Origin: Calothrix sp. MO_192.B10
GTDB lineage: Bacteria; Cyanobacteriota; Cyanobacteriia; Cyanobacteriales; Nostocaceae
Reading direction: 5' to 3'
Length of the DNA: 61,470 bases
NCBI GenBank assembly: GCA_030065055.1
Contig: JASJDS010000077.1
Span: forward strand, 1-61,470
The notes under the pieces were generated by a model. The model made no database searches. It was given only the letters and a program-made list of their open reading frames with translations, and had not been told where the DNA came from. The position numbers and the translations under genes are program-made. Below are positions 9,321-18,254 of this stretch, piece after piece. The stretch's first letter is position 1. Each line of letters opens with the position of its first letter.

Positions 9321-10563
9321 TCTGTCAATGTTGATATTGGCTGCTTTGATATCTCCCAGTTGGGGACAGGTAAAAGAAGCAGAAATTGTTGGGAATCCTA
9401 CCGTTAAGAATGACCGTGTGACTGTTCGTATTCAGGTCAAAGGTAACCAGAAAAGACCGATTATGGGTCTACAAGATACAAATTTTCAGTTAAAAGTAGA
9501 TGGACAAGAAGTAGATTTTGACAGTGATGATTGGAAAAGTCCCCAGGAAAGCGAACCACCACCAGCCTGGATTATGGTAATGCTGGATTTGAGTGGTAGT
9601 ATGGACAAGAGAGATAGTAGTAATATCAGAAAAATTGATGGAGCTATTAATGCTATTCGCCAATTAATTAAAGTATCCTCCGAACGGGGGAACAAAACCC
9701 AAATTGCAATTGTTCCTTTTGGTGAACCTGGTCCTCTCGAATCTGAATATTCCTGTGAAGGATATGTGGTTAATCAAAAATCTCTGGATAGGTTTTTTGT
9801 TGCGGGAGATGCCAAACTAGAAAACAATCTTGAAAACTTGGAGGGTTTGACACCTTGTGCTTCTACTAACCTTTATGAACCTTTGAAAAAAGCAATTAAA
9901 TTTTTAGGTAATACCTCAGATACTCGTTTTTATCCACCAGAAGATTCTTCCCAACCTCAGCCTAGACTTTCAATTATTTTGTTGTCTGATGGTTATCACA
10001 ATGCTGGAAATGAAGAGGGGGATTTTAAAAATTTAACCACTCTTTTGAGAAGAAATAAAAATATCATAGTCCATACTTTAGGATATGGTTTGACCCCAGA
10101 AGAACTAGGTCGAAAATATAACCTTGGAAGACTTGCTACCCGTAAAGATATTGGTACGGGTTCGGATAAAGTTCCAGAGTCAGAATTTGTAGATCAACAA
10201 CGGTTAGCAGAAATCGCGGAATTAACTGGGGGAATAAGTGAATTTTCTGGGGATGCAGAAGCTATTGCAGAGAATTTACAACTTTTCCTCAATTCTTTGC
10301 TGGGAGAATACGAAATTACTTATACTCATCCCAATGCAGAACGTGCTTCTAAGCATGATGTCCAGGTTGTTGTCAATTCTCAAGGGAATAAACCAGTGGA
10401 ATCGTCACCAAAAGGTTACACAATCACTGTTTTTGGTCGTTCCCTTCCCTTACCAGTACGACTAGATATGGTGAGATACATCTTGATTTTGCTTTCACTT
10501 GGTGGTGTGTTGCCATTTTATCTGTGGGGTAAACACTTAAAACAAGAAGCACAGGGGGATTAA
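9262..10563 (+). CDS. Membrane-anchored vWA domain protein
   Basis: This 433-residue protein has a signal-type hydrophobic N-terminus (to about residue 36), a beta-rich segment, and a von Willebrand factor A domain. The MIDAS motif DLSGS is at about 108, with the later Thr in CASTNLYE and the Asp in LLSDGYHN. A C-terminal helix (YILILLSLGGVLPFYLWG) anchors it. The vWA domain should therefore face the periplasm, while the FHA-like domain of the overlapping gene is probably cytosolic. Four cysteines could form disulfides. The ATG at 9262 lies inside the preceding gene; it is favoured because it gives a complete signal sequence. The MIDAS is intact, so metal-dependent ligand binding is expected. 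Confidence 0.75.
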   Translation: MKKKFIDSSIIIASLTRKLSLSMLILAALISPSWGQVKEAEIVGNPTVKNDRVTVRIQVKGNQKRPIMGLQDTNFQLKVDGQEVDFDSDDWKSPQESEPPPAWIMVMLDLSGSMDKRDSSNIRKIDGAINAIRQLIKVSSERGNKTQIAIVPFGEPGPLESEYSCEGYVVNQKSLDRFFVAGDAKLENNLENLEGLTPCASTNLYEPLKKAIKFLGNTSDTRFYPPEDSSQPQPRLSIILLSDGYHNAGNEEGDFKNLTTLLRRNKNIIVHTLGYGLTPEELGRKYNLGRLATRKDIGTGSDKVPESEFVDQQRLAEIAELTGGISEFSGDAEAIAENLQLFLNSLLGEYEITYTHPNAERASKHDVQVVVNSQGNKPVESSPKGYTITVFGRSLPLPVRLDMVRYILILLSLGGVLPFYLWGKHLKQEAQGD

Positions 10564-10940
10564 TAGCAGTAATGGATATTTTGAGAAAGTTAATATTTTC
10601 ATACTATAAAGTATGGGAAAATATACCAGGGAAAATTAGCAAAATATTACTTTATTTCATCCTATAAATATCAAGTTCTATATGAGGTGGAATTAAGAGG
10701 AGCGACAGTGGGATATTAAGAAAATTAAAGTTGATGATTAATGTAATCACCTAAATGAGTAGTTGTGATAACAATCAGCATTTTACAGCAGATTTGATGT
10801 TTATGAAGTAGAGCAACTGATTCAAATTCCAAGGCTGAGAAACTACCCCTGAAATTGGTGTAACTCACTGACCTCAAAAGTCCTGTAATTTATGCGTTTT
10901 ACTATGGAGTAGTGATGCAAAAGCATGACCCCCAAGTCTC
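10564..10940. other. Intergenic region inside the signalling cluster
   Basis: 377 bp without a credible gene. A short hairpin (CATACT/AGTATG) lies near 10599-10614, just after the vWA gene, without a T-run. The AT-rich remainder may contain a second promoter for the genes from 10941 on. It splits the cluster into a membrane/NTPase half and a phospho-signalling half. Confidence 0.4.
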
Positions 10941-11324
10941 ATGGTTAAATATATGTTTTCTCTGAAAGTAAAAGATAGCAACGATGAATATACATATGAT
11001 TTAGATTTAAACCCCAATCAAGAAAATAATCCCGAGCAAATTTTCACTCCAGAAAAGCGGGAAAATATCCGCATAAAACTGCAAAATCAAAGTTTATGTG
11101 CCATCAAAGATAGTCATCTCAACCAAATTATCAATACTTGGATACAAGATATCAAGGAAGGTTATAGAGAAAGTACCCTTACCCTCAATTTACGGTTATT
11201 AGTGGAATCAATAACTGAGAACTTAAATGAACCAGGAAATCAAGAAAATCCCACCCTCGTTAATCCCGATTTATCTGATATGGAACCCCAGTTAGGAATG
11301 CTACCACCTTTAAATTTTTCTTAA
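10941..11324 (+). CDS. Small acidic protein of unknown function
   Basis: I do not recognise this 127-residue protein. It begins with beta-strand-like segments (MFSLKVKD, EYTYDLDLN), has a helical middle with LNQIINTWIQDIKEGYRE, and ends in LGMLPPLNFS. There is no signal or membrane segment. A second in-frame ATG at 10953 is an equally plausible start. It lies 53 bp before a vWA gene in the same direction, and its acidic, mixed alpha/beta make-up would suit an adaptor. Coding status rests on length, direction and context only. Confidence 0.5.
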   Translation: MVKYMFSLKVKDSNDEYTYDLDLNPNQENNPEQIFTPEKRENIRIKLQNQSLCAIKDSHLNQIINTWIQDIKEGYRESTLTLNLRLLVESITENLNEPGNQENPTLVNPDLSDMEPQLGMLPPLNFS

Positions 11325-11377
11325 AAATCTGAGCTAAATTTCCGGAAAATTAGAGAATTCATACTAGGAAAATCACA

Positions 11378-12772
11378 ATGCAAAATGTGCTAAATGTATC
11401 CATTACCCCTCACAGAGAATTTATGCCAGCGGATATAGCCGGACAAAAATTATTTCTCATGCTGAAGCTGCGACCAATCAAAGATGTAGCTGCGACTCGT
11501 CCATCCACCACCTTTGCTTTTGTGATTGATACCAGTGGTTCGATGTATGAAGTAGTTGCTGGGGATGTCACACCTACTGGTATTACTTATACCGAAGATG
11601 GTAAGGACTATAACCAGGTGACCGGTGGCAAGTCAAAAATTGATATAGTCATTGAGTCACTGTTAGCACTAGTGGATTCTGGGAGATTAGGAGCAAGCGA
11701 TCGCGTTGCGATTGTCCAGTTTGATGACAAAGCTTCAGAGATTATTGGCTTAACCCCTGCCACCCAAGTCAGTCAATTAGAAAATGCTATAACCCAACTC
11801 CGCAGTTTTTCTGGTGGTACTCGCATGGGATTGGGTCTGCGTCGTGCTTTAGATCTGCTTGGAGGTCAAAATATGGCTGTCCGACGTACCCTGTTGTTCA
11901 CAGATGGTCGAACCTTTGATGAAGATATGTGTCGAGAAATTGCTTCAGATTTTGCCACCAAAAATATCCCTATTACCGCCTTGGGAGTTGGGGAAGACTT
12001 CAAAGAAGATTTACTGAGTCATCTCAGTGATTCTACTGGTGGAACCCTGTTTTATGTAGTTCCTGGGAATGCCATTGGTACCCAAGTTTCCATACTGGAT
12101 CTACCCCACAAAATCATTGAAGAATACAGTCAGGCACAGCAGGAAGTGATTACCAACCTAGCTTTAACCGTCAAAACTGTTAAAGGTGTAGAACTCAACC
12201 GTATTGTCCGTGCCTATCCGACACAAGCAGAATTTCCTCTAACCCAAGACCCTTACCCCATTGGTAATGCAGCAGCTGGTGATGAAACCATATTCATTCT
12301 CGAATTTAACATGGACAGCCGTCCCCCATCCCGCGTCCGCATCGCACAACTTGGCTTAACCTATGATATTCCTGGACAAAACCGACGCGGTGAACTCCCA
12401 CCCCAGAATTTAGTCGTGCAGTTTGTCGTCGGACAGGGAGGTGCAGCACAAGTTGACCAAGAAGTAATGGATTATGTGCAGCAATGTAATATTTCTAACC
12501 TAGTTAACCAAGCGACAAAAATCGCTGACCGCAACCCCGAAAAAGCCGAAGAAATATTAGAAACTGCGCGGCGTATGACAGTGAGAATTGGCAACAAAGA
12601 GATGGAGGAATCCCTCAATGGTGCTCAAAAAGAGTTACGCAAAACCCGCAAAATATCTGCGGGAACTCGTAAAACCGTCAAGATGGGAGCCAAAGGTAAA
12701 ACCGTAAAAATGGGTAGTGATATTAATGACCAAATTTCTGAAGAAGAAATGCGTAAACTAACAGGAACCTAA
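11378..12772 (+). CDS. Soluble vWA domain protein with duplicated TVKMG tail motif
   Basis: This 464-residue protein has a vWA domain with a complete MIDAS: DTSGS (51-55), Thr in SGGTRMG (about 148) and Asp in LLFTDGRTF (about 174). A beta-rich domain follows, then a helical segment (about 365-425) and a short basic tail. The tail contains KTVKMG twice (about 430-446) among Arg/Lys residues. Such isolated Thr sites are typical kinase targets and FHA ligands, and kinase, FHA and PP2C genes follow directly. No signal peptide is present, unlike the vWA protein at 9262. It resembles vWA proteins of bacterial kinase/phosphatase triads, but the match is architectural. Confidence 0.75.
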   Translation: MQNVLNVSITPHREFMPADIAGQKLFLMLKLRPIKDVAATRPSTTFAFVIDTSGSMYEVVAGDVTPTGITYTEDGKDYNQVTGGKSKIDIVIESLLALVDSGRLGASDRVAIVQFDDKASEIIGLTPATQVSQLENAITQLRSFSGGTRMGLGLRRALDLLGGQNMAVRRTLLFTDGRTFDEDMCREIASDFATKNIPITALGVGEDFKEDLLSHLSDSTGGTLFYVVPGNAIGTQVSILDLPHKIIEEYSQAQQEVITNLALTVKTVKGVELNRIVRAYPTQAEFPLTQDPYPIGNAAAGDETIFILEFNMDSRPPSRVRIAQLGLTYDIPGQNRRGELPPQNLVVQFVVGQGGAAQVDQEVMDYVQQCNISNLVNQATKIADRNPEKAEEILETARRMTVRIGNKEMEESLNGAQKELRKTRKISAGTRKTVKMGAKGKTVKMGSDINDQISEEEMRKLTGT

Positions 12773-12818
12773 ATTCTAATTTAATTTTGGATTTTGGATT
12801 GGGAGCTAAAAAATTGGC

Positions 12819-12923
12819 GTTGCTGAATGGAAGTATGATTTTACATTTTTCGATAGATTAAACAACGATTCTTTGCGTCTTTGCGTCTTTGCGTGAGATA
12901 AATTCATACCTGGATTCAGCAAC
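12819..12923. repeat. Short inverted-repeat element, GTTGCTGAAT family
   Basis: GTTGCTGAAT at 12819 is inverted as ATTCAGCAAC at 12914-12923, with further pairing inside (AGTATGA against TCATACC). The middle holds TTGCGTCTTTGCGTCTTTGCG. It has no coding potential and lies between the vWA and FHA genes. Confidence 0.65.
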
Positions 12924-12981
12924 CCCAAAAAATTACCAATCATCTATTACCAATTTTCTGACAAATTAAGGAAGTATATCA

Positions 12982-13551
12982 ATGATTACTTGTGCAGCCT
13001 GTGGCTATGATAAAAACCCGGATGATGCAGAATATTGTGAAGCTTGCGGTTCTGAACTACGAGCAGCAATAGCACCACCACCTGTAGTTATCCAGTCACC
13101 CACAGCTGAACCAGAAATACCACCACCATCAACACCTACGGTTATCCAGCCATCCACAGCTGAACCAGAAATACCAGCACCACCACCCACTACTCCTGTT
13201 TTCACAACCACTGCGACAACAGGCAAATTAGTTTCTCTGCAAACGGGTTCTCCGGTGTCAGAATTTACTATAGATAGTCATGCTGTTGTTGGTGTATTTG
13301 ACCCAGACATGGGACCTGTTGATGTTGATTTAGAAGAATTTCCCGGTGGTGAAACAGTTTCACGCAACCATGCAGAAATTTATCCAGAAGGGGGAGTTTG
13401 GAAAATTAAAGACCTTGGCTCTACAAATGGGATTTTCATTAAACCCACTGGTCAAACTCGTTTTGGAGCGAGAATTACCATACCTGAAAACATCAACTTT
13501 GGAGACGAAATTGCTTTTGGGAAGGTACGCTTTCGTTTTCAAAGTGCTTGA
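12982..13551 (+). CDS. Zinc-ribbon, Pro-rich linker, FHA domain protein
   Basis: This 189-residue protein has an N-terminal zinc ribbon (C4, C7, C19, C22), a Pro-rich linker with a tandem near-repeat around STAEPEIP, and a C-terminal FHA domain (about 83-188). SRNH (127-130) and GSTNG (146-150) are intact FHA signatures. The usual loop Arg after Gly is replaced (VVGVFDPDMG), removing a contact with phosphate in typical FHA domains. AAGGAAG provides a clear ribosome site. It sits between the TVKMG-tailed vWA gene and the phosphatase, and is the obvious candidate reader of phosphothreonine. The kinase at 15740 has a similar N-terminal ribbon, so the two may share a partner. Confidence 0.85.
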   Translation: MITCAACGYDKNPDDAEYCEACGSELRAAIAPPPVVIQSPTAEPEIPPPSTPTVIQPSTAEPEIPAPPPTTPVFTTTATTGKLVSLQTGSPVSEFTIDSHAVVGVFDPDMGPVDVDLEEFPGGETVSRNHAEIYPEGGVWKIKDLGSTNGIFIKPTGQTRFGARITIPENINFGDEIAFGKVRFRFQSA

Positions 13552-13642
13552 TATCTAATTGGAACTGGGGGCTTTTTCTCCCATTCCCAAACAGATATAA
13601 ACAGATATAAATCGATGAAATTTACTCATAATTGGTTGATCA

Positions 13643-15418
13643 ATGACATCACCATCATCTGATACTAACAATAATTTAATTATCCAGGAAAATCAAACCT
13701 TCTCAATCGAAAATTTTCAAATAGAAGTTTTGTTATATCTGGGTCAACTTTCAGCAAATATCCACTATTTCCAAGTTAATATATCTTCTACAGATATTGA
13801 TACTAGCCCGAGCAAATTAGGCTTATTAAGGGTAGGTTCAACTGGGGGTGGACTACACCGAGAGCTACAACTCAGGGAAATCCTCGGTGATTACAAAATG
13901 ATTGCTGGACTCATTGCTCACACCACAGTAGATTCATTGATTATCAACCTTCCTTCATCTTCTATTCCTAATTCAGAAACTCCAGAAAAGCAGCAGGATA
14001 ACACAGAAACTACAACGGAGGATATTGAAGATGAATCTCATACATCTAACTCATTAGAAACAGACTCCGAATATTTAGAAGATGAATACTATCCAGAAAT
14101 AGAAATTAACTCTGATGACTCTCCTAGTAAGTTCATCCTCATCAGTGATTTTCCAGAAGATACAAAAACACTAGAAACTTGGTTAAAAACAGAGCATTCC
14201 TTAGAAGAATCTTTATCTGTAACTAGTCAAGTCTGTCAATTCTTTCGGTACGTTCATGAGCGTCACTGGTGTTTCATTTCCATCGAACCCAAATTAGTCC
14301 AAGTAGGAACACCAAGCCAATTTTTTGATTTAACGAGTGCTTATCCCGTTGGTGAAACATTACTCTCTGGCTTACAAGGAAATTATTGTGCTTCCGAACT
14401 TACTTATGACCAAAATCCTATTCATGAGTCCATGAGTAGCTATACAGTAGGGGCATTATTATATCATTTTATCCATAAACAACCATTATCATTGCACCAA
14501 ACAATTGACATAGAAATTAATCCCATTCCTCGCATTTATCAAATACTAAAAATTTGTCTATCACCTATTCCTGAAGAAAGATTTCCTCTATCTCAGCTCC
14601 TCAGTATATTATTAGAAACTCGTCAAGTAATTCGTACTCCTAAAATTCAGTGGAACATTGCTAGTCAGTCAACTGTGGGACTTTCAACTAGTCGCCTACA
14701 AAATGAAGACAACTATGGAATTAGGCAACAGCAATTAAGCGATTTGGAAACTATGATCTTAGGAGTTGTTGCTGATGGTATGGGTGGTATGTCTCAGGGA
14801 GAAATAGCAAGTAAATTAGCAGTAAAAACAGTCTTAGAAGAACCAATACCCCCTGAATTTAAAACAGTAGAACAAAGAAATGAATGGCTAATGTCATTAT
14901 TTAAAAAAGCCAATGAGATAATATCCAAAAATGTCAAAGATGGAGGAACTACCCTCAGCTTGGTATTAGCCATAGCACAAAAATTAATGATAGCCCATGT
15001 TGGCGATAGCCGTATTTATTTATTACGTCAAGGAGAAATAAGCCAGTTAAGTGAAGACCATTCCCTGGTAGCTATGTTAGTTGCTAGTGGTGAAATAACA
15101 GCAGCAGAAAGTTTAGAACATCCAGACCGAAATGTACTCACCAAATCCCTTGGCTCAAAACGCAGATTAAGTGATGGTTATGTTCAAAATTTAAGACGTA
15201 CTACTCAAGATTTATCAATAACTTTAGAGAACGGAGATATCTTATTGCTATGTTCTGATGGAGTTTGGGATTTAGTTCCGCAAGATGAATTAACAGAAAT
15301 TTTTAATGGCAATCAAGACTTAAAATCAGCCGTTGATAAAACTATTGAACGGGTTCTGGAGCGGGGTGCATCTGATAATGCGACCCTTTTAGCATTACAG
15401 TGTCGAATGGAGAAATGA
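13643..15418 (+). CDS. Pseudokinase-PP2C phosphatase fusion
   Basis: This 591-residue protein ends in a PP2C domain (about 335-590) with the metal-binding motifs NEDNYG, VVADGMGG, HVGDSR, LLCSDGVWDL and SDNATL all intact. The N-terminal part (about 20-330) has the outline of a protein kinase C-lobe, but the catalytic loop reads YVHERHWCFISIEPKLVQVG, with no HRD. It also has an acidic insert near 120-165. It is therefore read as an inactive kinase domain fused to an active Ser/Thr phosphatase. The paired kinase gene lies 321 bp downstream. The phosphatase would reverse phosphorylation of the vWA or FHA partners, which is an inference from context. Confidence 0.8.
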   Translation: MTSPSSDTNNNLIIQENQTFSIENFQIEVLLYLGQLSANIHYFQVNISSTDIDTSPSKLGLLRVGSTGGGLHRELQLREILGDYKMIAGLIAHTTVDSLIINLPSSSIPNSETPEKQQDNTETTTEDIEDESHTSNSLETDSEYLEDEYYPEIEINSDDSPSKFILISDFPEDTKTLETWLKTEHSLEESLSVTSQVCQFFRYVHERHWCFISIEPKLVQVGTPSQFFDLTSAYPVGETLLSGLQGNYCASELTYDQNPIHESMSSYTVGALLYHFIHKQPLSLHQTIDIEINPIPRIYQILKICLSPIPEERFPLSQLLSILLETRQVIRTPKIQWNIASQSTVGLSTSRLQNEDNYGIRQQQLSDLETMILGVVADGMGGMSQGEIASKLAVKTVLEEPIPPEFKTVEQRNEWLMSLFKKANEIISKNVKDGGTTLSLVLAIAQKLMIAHVGDSRIYLLRQGEISQLSEDHSLVAMLVASGEITAAESLEHPDRNVLTKSLGSKRRLSDGYVQNLRRTTQDLSITLENGDILLLCSDGVWDLVPQDELTEIFNGNQDLKSAVDKTIERVLERGASDNATLLALQCRMEK

Positions 15419-15495
15419 TAATCGTAAACTCACTAACGGTATTTATGAAATAAATTACTCGATTTACTGAAAAATAATTTGCTTTTAACAGAGAC

Positions 15496-15723
15496 TTGTC
15501 AAATTTATTAAAAGATTGTCAGATTGTATGGATGTACTTCTCAGATCCTAATTATAAAAATAAATATCCAGCCTTTCACATAAACAGCAAAGACTTAATT
15601 TATGATACCGAGAAATATTTTGAAAACTTGTGGAGCAAAAGTGAAAAATACAAACTAAACAAAACACAATCTAAAGAGGATAATACCATCCCATTATTTC
15701 AAATTCTGTCAGGAAATAACTAA
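15496..15723 (+). CDS. Small hypothetical protein (uncertain)
   Basis: A 75-codon frame starts at TTG 15496, with open frame back to 15478. The product is basic and aromatic, contains YFENLWSKSEKY, and is not recognised. It fills the gap between phosphatase and kinase in the same direction and stops 17 bp before the kinase ATG. It could be a real small gene or the 3' remnant of a larger decayed one. No ATG and no clear ribosome site support it. Confidence 0.3.
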   Translation: MSNLLKDCQIVWMYFSDPNYKNKYPAFHINSKDLIYDTEKYFENLWSKSEKYKLNKTQSKEDNTIPLFQILSGNN

Positions 15724-15739
15724 AAAATAATCATTAAAA

Positions 15740-17848
15740 ATGTCTATTCAATGTCCAACTTGCTTTACTGAAAATGCTGACAATGCAATTAACTGTATTG
15801 CTTGCGGTACACCCTTTATTTCTACTACTAATCCCTCCACTTCATCTGTTCTACACTTACCTGCTGGTACATTACTAAAACAAGGAAGATACCAGATAGA
15901 AAAAGTTCTGGGGCAAGGAGGATTTGGCATTACTTATAAAGGAGTTTATTTACGAAATACAGCTGAGGTTGCTATTAAAGAACTATGGCCAGAAGGTGGT
16001 GCTAGACAAGGAAATACAGTACTTTGGCCCAGTTCAATTGCTCCAATTCAAAAGCAACAACAACTTCAGAAATTTCAGTTAGAAGCCAGTTATTTATCTC
16101 AATGTGTTCATTCTAATATTGTCCGAATTTATGAATGGTTTGAAGAGAATGATACTGCTTATCTGGTAATGGAATTGCTTGACGGTAAGTCTTTGCAAGA
16201 TATATTAGAAGAAGAAGGAAAGCTTTCGGAAAATAGAGTCAAATACTATTTGATTCAAATTGCAGAATCTTTAAAATTTATCCATGCTCATGGATTACTT
16301 CATCGAGATATCAAGCCTGATAATATTATAGTTGAGAATCAAGATAGGGCAGTACTAATTGATTTTGGTGCAGCTAGAGAATTTATGGCGGGTCAAACAG
16401 GAGATATGACTCGTTTATTAACACCTGGATATGCTCCTTATGAACAATATATCCAAAATGGTAAGCGTTTTCCTGCCACAGATTTGTACGCTTTATGTGC
16501 ATCAATGTATGAATTATTGACCGGACAACAACCTGTAGAAGCAACAGAAAGAGCAAATACTTTATTACAGGGCACTGCATTAGAACCCTTGATTCCACCC
16601 CGACAATTACGTCCAGAACTTAGTTCCCTAATTGAAAAAGTCATCCTGACAGGAATGGAATTTAGGGTTGAAGATCGCTTCCAAACAGCTGATGAATTAA
16701 TTGATGCTCTCAACGGTAAATTTGTCTCTCCCAGCCAAAAAAGAGCGCAGGAATTAGTTAGAGAAGGTAAATTAGCAGAAGCAGTCCTAGCTTATGAAAA
16801 ATATTTTAAAACCGAACCCAATAACGGAGAAATAGCAGTTGAGATAGCATTAATTCAAATGCATCTTGATGACACTCAAGCAGAAATTGCAGCCAAAAAA
16901 GCGATTCAATTAAAACCAAATGATGGTAGAGGTTATGGAGTTTTAGGACTTGTTAACTGTCGTCAAGCAAATTGGTCCCAAGCATTGAAAAATTTGCAAA
17001 AAGCAGCCAATTTAGCTAACCAAGAAGTTTGGATACAAGCAAATTTAGCTTGGGCATTAGGTAAATCTGGCAATTGGCAGCAAGCTGAAATAACTGTCAA
17101 TCAAGCACTTAAACTTGATGCTAATTGCACTTTTGCTTTAGGGTTACAAGCTTGGATAGCTGTCAATCAACAAAAATGGAAATTAGGAATTCGTGCTGCA
17201 ACTCAAGCAGTTTTTAAATCTAAGCAAAGTTCCTCTATAAATTCTCAAGAATTACAGGGATGGGTGTATCCTTATCTGATTATTTCCCTAGATAAAGCAG
17301 TAACTACTAAGCAAGGAAATGATGTAGAAAGACGTATTCAAGAATTTATTACTCTAGTACCTGATAGTGCTTTTGGTTGGGGTTTTAAAGGTTGGAAACA
17401 AGCTGTACAAGGTTTATGGACTGATGCAATTTACAGTTTTGAACAAGCAAGCTATAAATCAACAGTTCCTGGTTGGGTATTAATCAATCAAGGAATTACT
17501 CAGGAACATCTGCATAATTTTCAAGCAGCTATCCAAATCTATGAAATTTACACTCAAAAATTTCCAGCTCGTGCCTTTGTTTTATTTCGTTTAGGTACCT
17601 TATATGGACGCTTAGGAGTATGGGAACAGGCACGTTCCCATTTAGAAACAGCAGTTCAGTTAAAACAAAATTATGCAGAAGCTTATCATAATTTAGGCTG
17701 GGTTCTTCTTAATATTACAGATGAACACGGTCAGGTTAAAAATTTCCGTGAAATGTTATCAACTTATAATAAAGCCAGTGATTTATATATACAGCAACAA
17801 AAACATTATTTAGCCCATGGCATTAGACAAGTTTTTAAATATGTGTGA
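15740..17848 (+). CDS. Ser/Thr protein kinase with zinc ribbon and TPR-like repeats
   Basis: This 702-residue protein has an N-terminal zinc ribbon (C5, C8, C19, C22) and a Hanks-type kinase domain (about 50-335): GQGGFGITYKG, the Lys of VAIKEL, HRDIKPDN (about 188), DFGAARE and the activation segment TPGYAPYEQY. From about 335 to 690 there are TPR-type helical repeats, for example AYHNLGWVLLN. All catalytic residues are present, so it should be active. No membrane segment is seen. It is the last gene of the cluster and presumably opposes the PP2C fusion protein. The TPR part probably selects substrates. Confidence 0.9.
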   Translation: MSIQCPTCFTENADNAINCIACGTPFISTTNPSTSSVLHLPAGTLLKQGRYQIEKVLGQGGFGITYKGVYLRNTAEVAIKELWPEGGARQGNTVLWPSSIAPIQKQQQLQKFQLEASYLSQCVHSNIVRIYEWFEENDTAYLVMELLDGKSLQDILEEEGKLSENRVKYYLIQIAESLKFIHAHGLLHRDIKPDNIIVENQDRAVLIDFGAAREFMAGQTGDMTRLLTPGYAPYEQYIQNGKRFPATDLYALCASMYELLTGQQPVEATERANTLLQGTALEPLIPPRQLRPELSSLIEKVILTGMEFRVEDRFQTADELIDALNGKFVSPSQKRAQELVREGKLAEAVLAYEKYFKTEPNNGEIAVEIALIQMHLDDTQAEIAAKKAIQLKPNDGRGYGVLGLVNCRQANWSQALKNLQKAANLANQEVWIQANLAWALGKSGNWQQAEITVNQALKLDANCTFALGLQAWIAVNQQKWKLGIRAATQAVFKSKQSSSINSQELQGWVYPYLIISLDKAVTTKQGNDVERRIQEFITLVPDSAFGWGFKGWKQAVQGLWTDAIYSFEQASYKSTVPGWVLINQGITQEHLHNFQAAIQIYEIYTQKFPARAFVLFRLGTLYGRLGVWEQARSHLETAVQLKQNYAEAYHNLGWVLLNITDEHGQVKNFREMLSTYNKASDLYIQQQKHYLAHGIRQVFKYV

Positions 17849-17882
17849 CCGAAACAATTCTTTCTTTATCAATAACTGGGTT

Positions 17883-17987
17883 TATAGCGCTACGCGCAAG
17901 TAATAAGTAATAAATAATAAGTAATAAGTTTACTGTTCATAGGTTTGGGCATTCAACAATGTCTTGACGTATATGCGTAGTGCTATA
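17883..17987. repeat. Inverted-repeat element, TATAGCGCTACGC family, copy 1
   Basis: TATAGCGCTACGC at the left and GCGTAGTGCTATA at the right are inverted with one mismatch. A second copy with the same tips is at 58866-58973. Confidence 0.6.
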
Positions 17988-18017
17988 GTATTGTTTTGAT
18001 TTGCGGACTTCTGGTCA

Positions 18018-18105
18018 AGACTTACGCAATTGTCACAATCGGTTATTGGTGCGTGAGATTACAAGCCTGATTTCTACCTTCAAATATGCTAGTTGCGTAA
18101 GTTCT
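18018..18105. repeat. Small inverted-repeat element, TTGCGTAAGTCC family, copy 2 (inverted, shortened)
   Basis: The left half (ACTTACGCAATTGTCACAAT, then TTATTGGTGCGTGAG) is the reverse complement of the right half of 3158-3323. The element is 88 bp, so an internal part is missing. It is the downstream bracket of the signalling cluster. Confidence 0.75.
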
Positions 18106-18254
18106 ACAATATTTTGTCACAGTTGGCAAAAACATAAACAACGAAAAAATACACATATTTATTTGATTTAGTTAAAAGCCTTGCCATATCAGGGTTATAA
18201 AATGTGTTAATTAGGATCTCAATCCCAAATCTAAAATCTAAAATCTAAAATTGT

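Larger units (their letters stand above)
17849..18254. other. Intergenic region with two inverted-repeat elements
   Basis: No gene is seen. It holds elements at 17883-17987 and 18018-18105 plus the tandem trinucleotide-like run TAATAAGTAA. The last 40 bp before 18255 repeat AATCTAAAA units. Confidence 0.5.
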
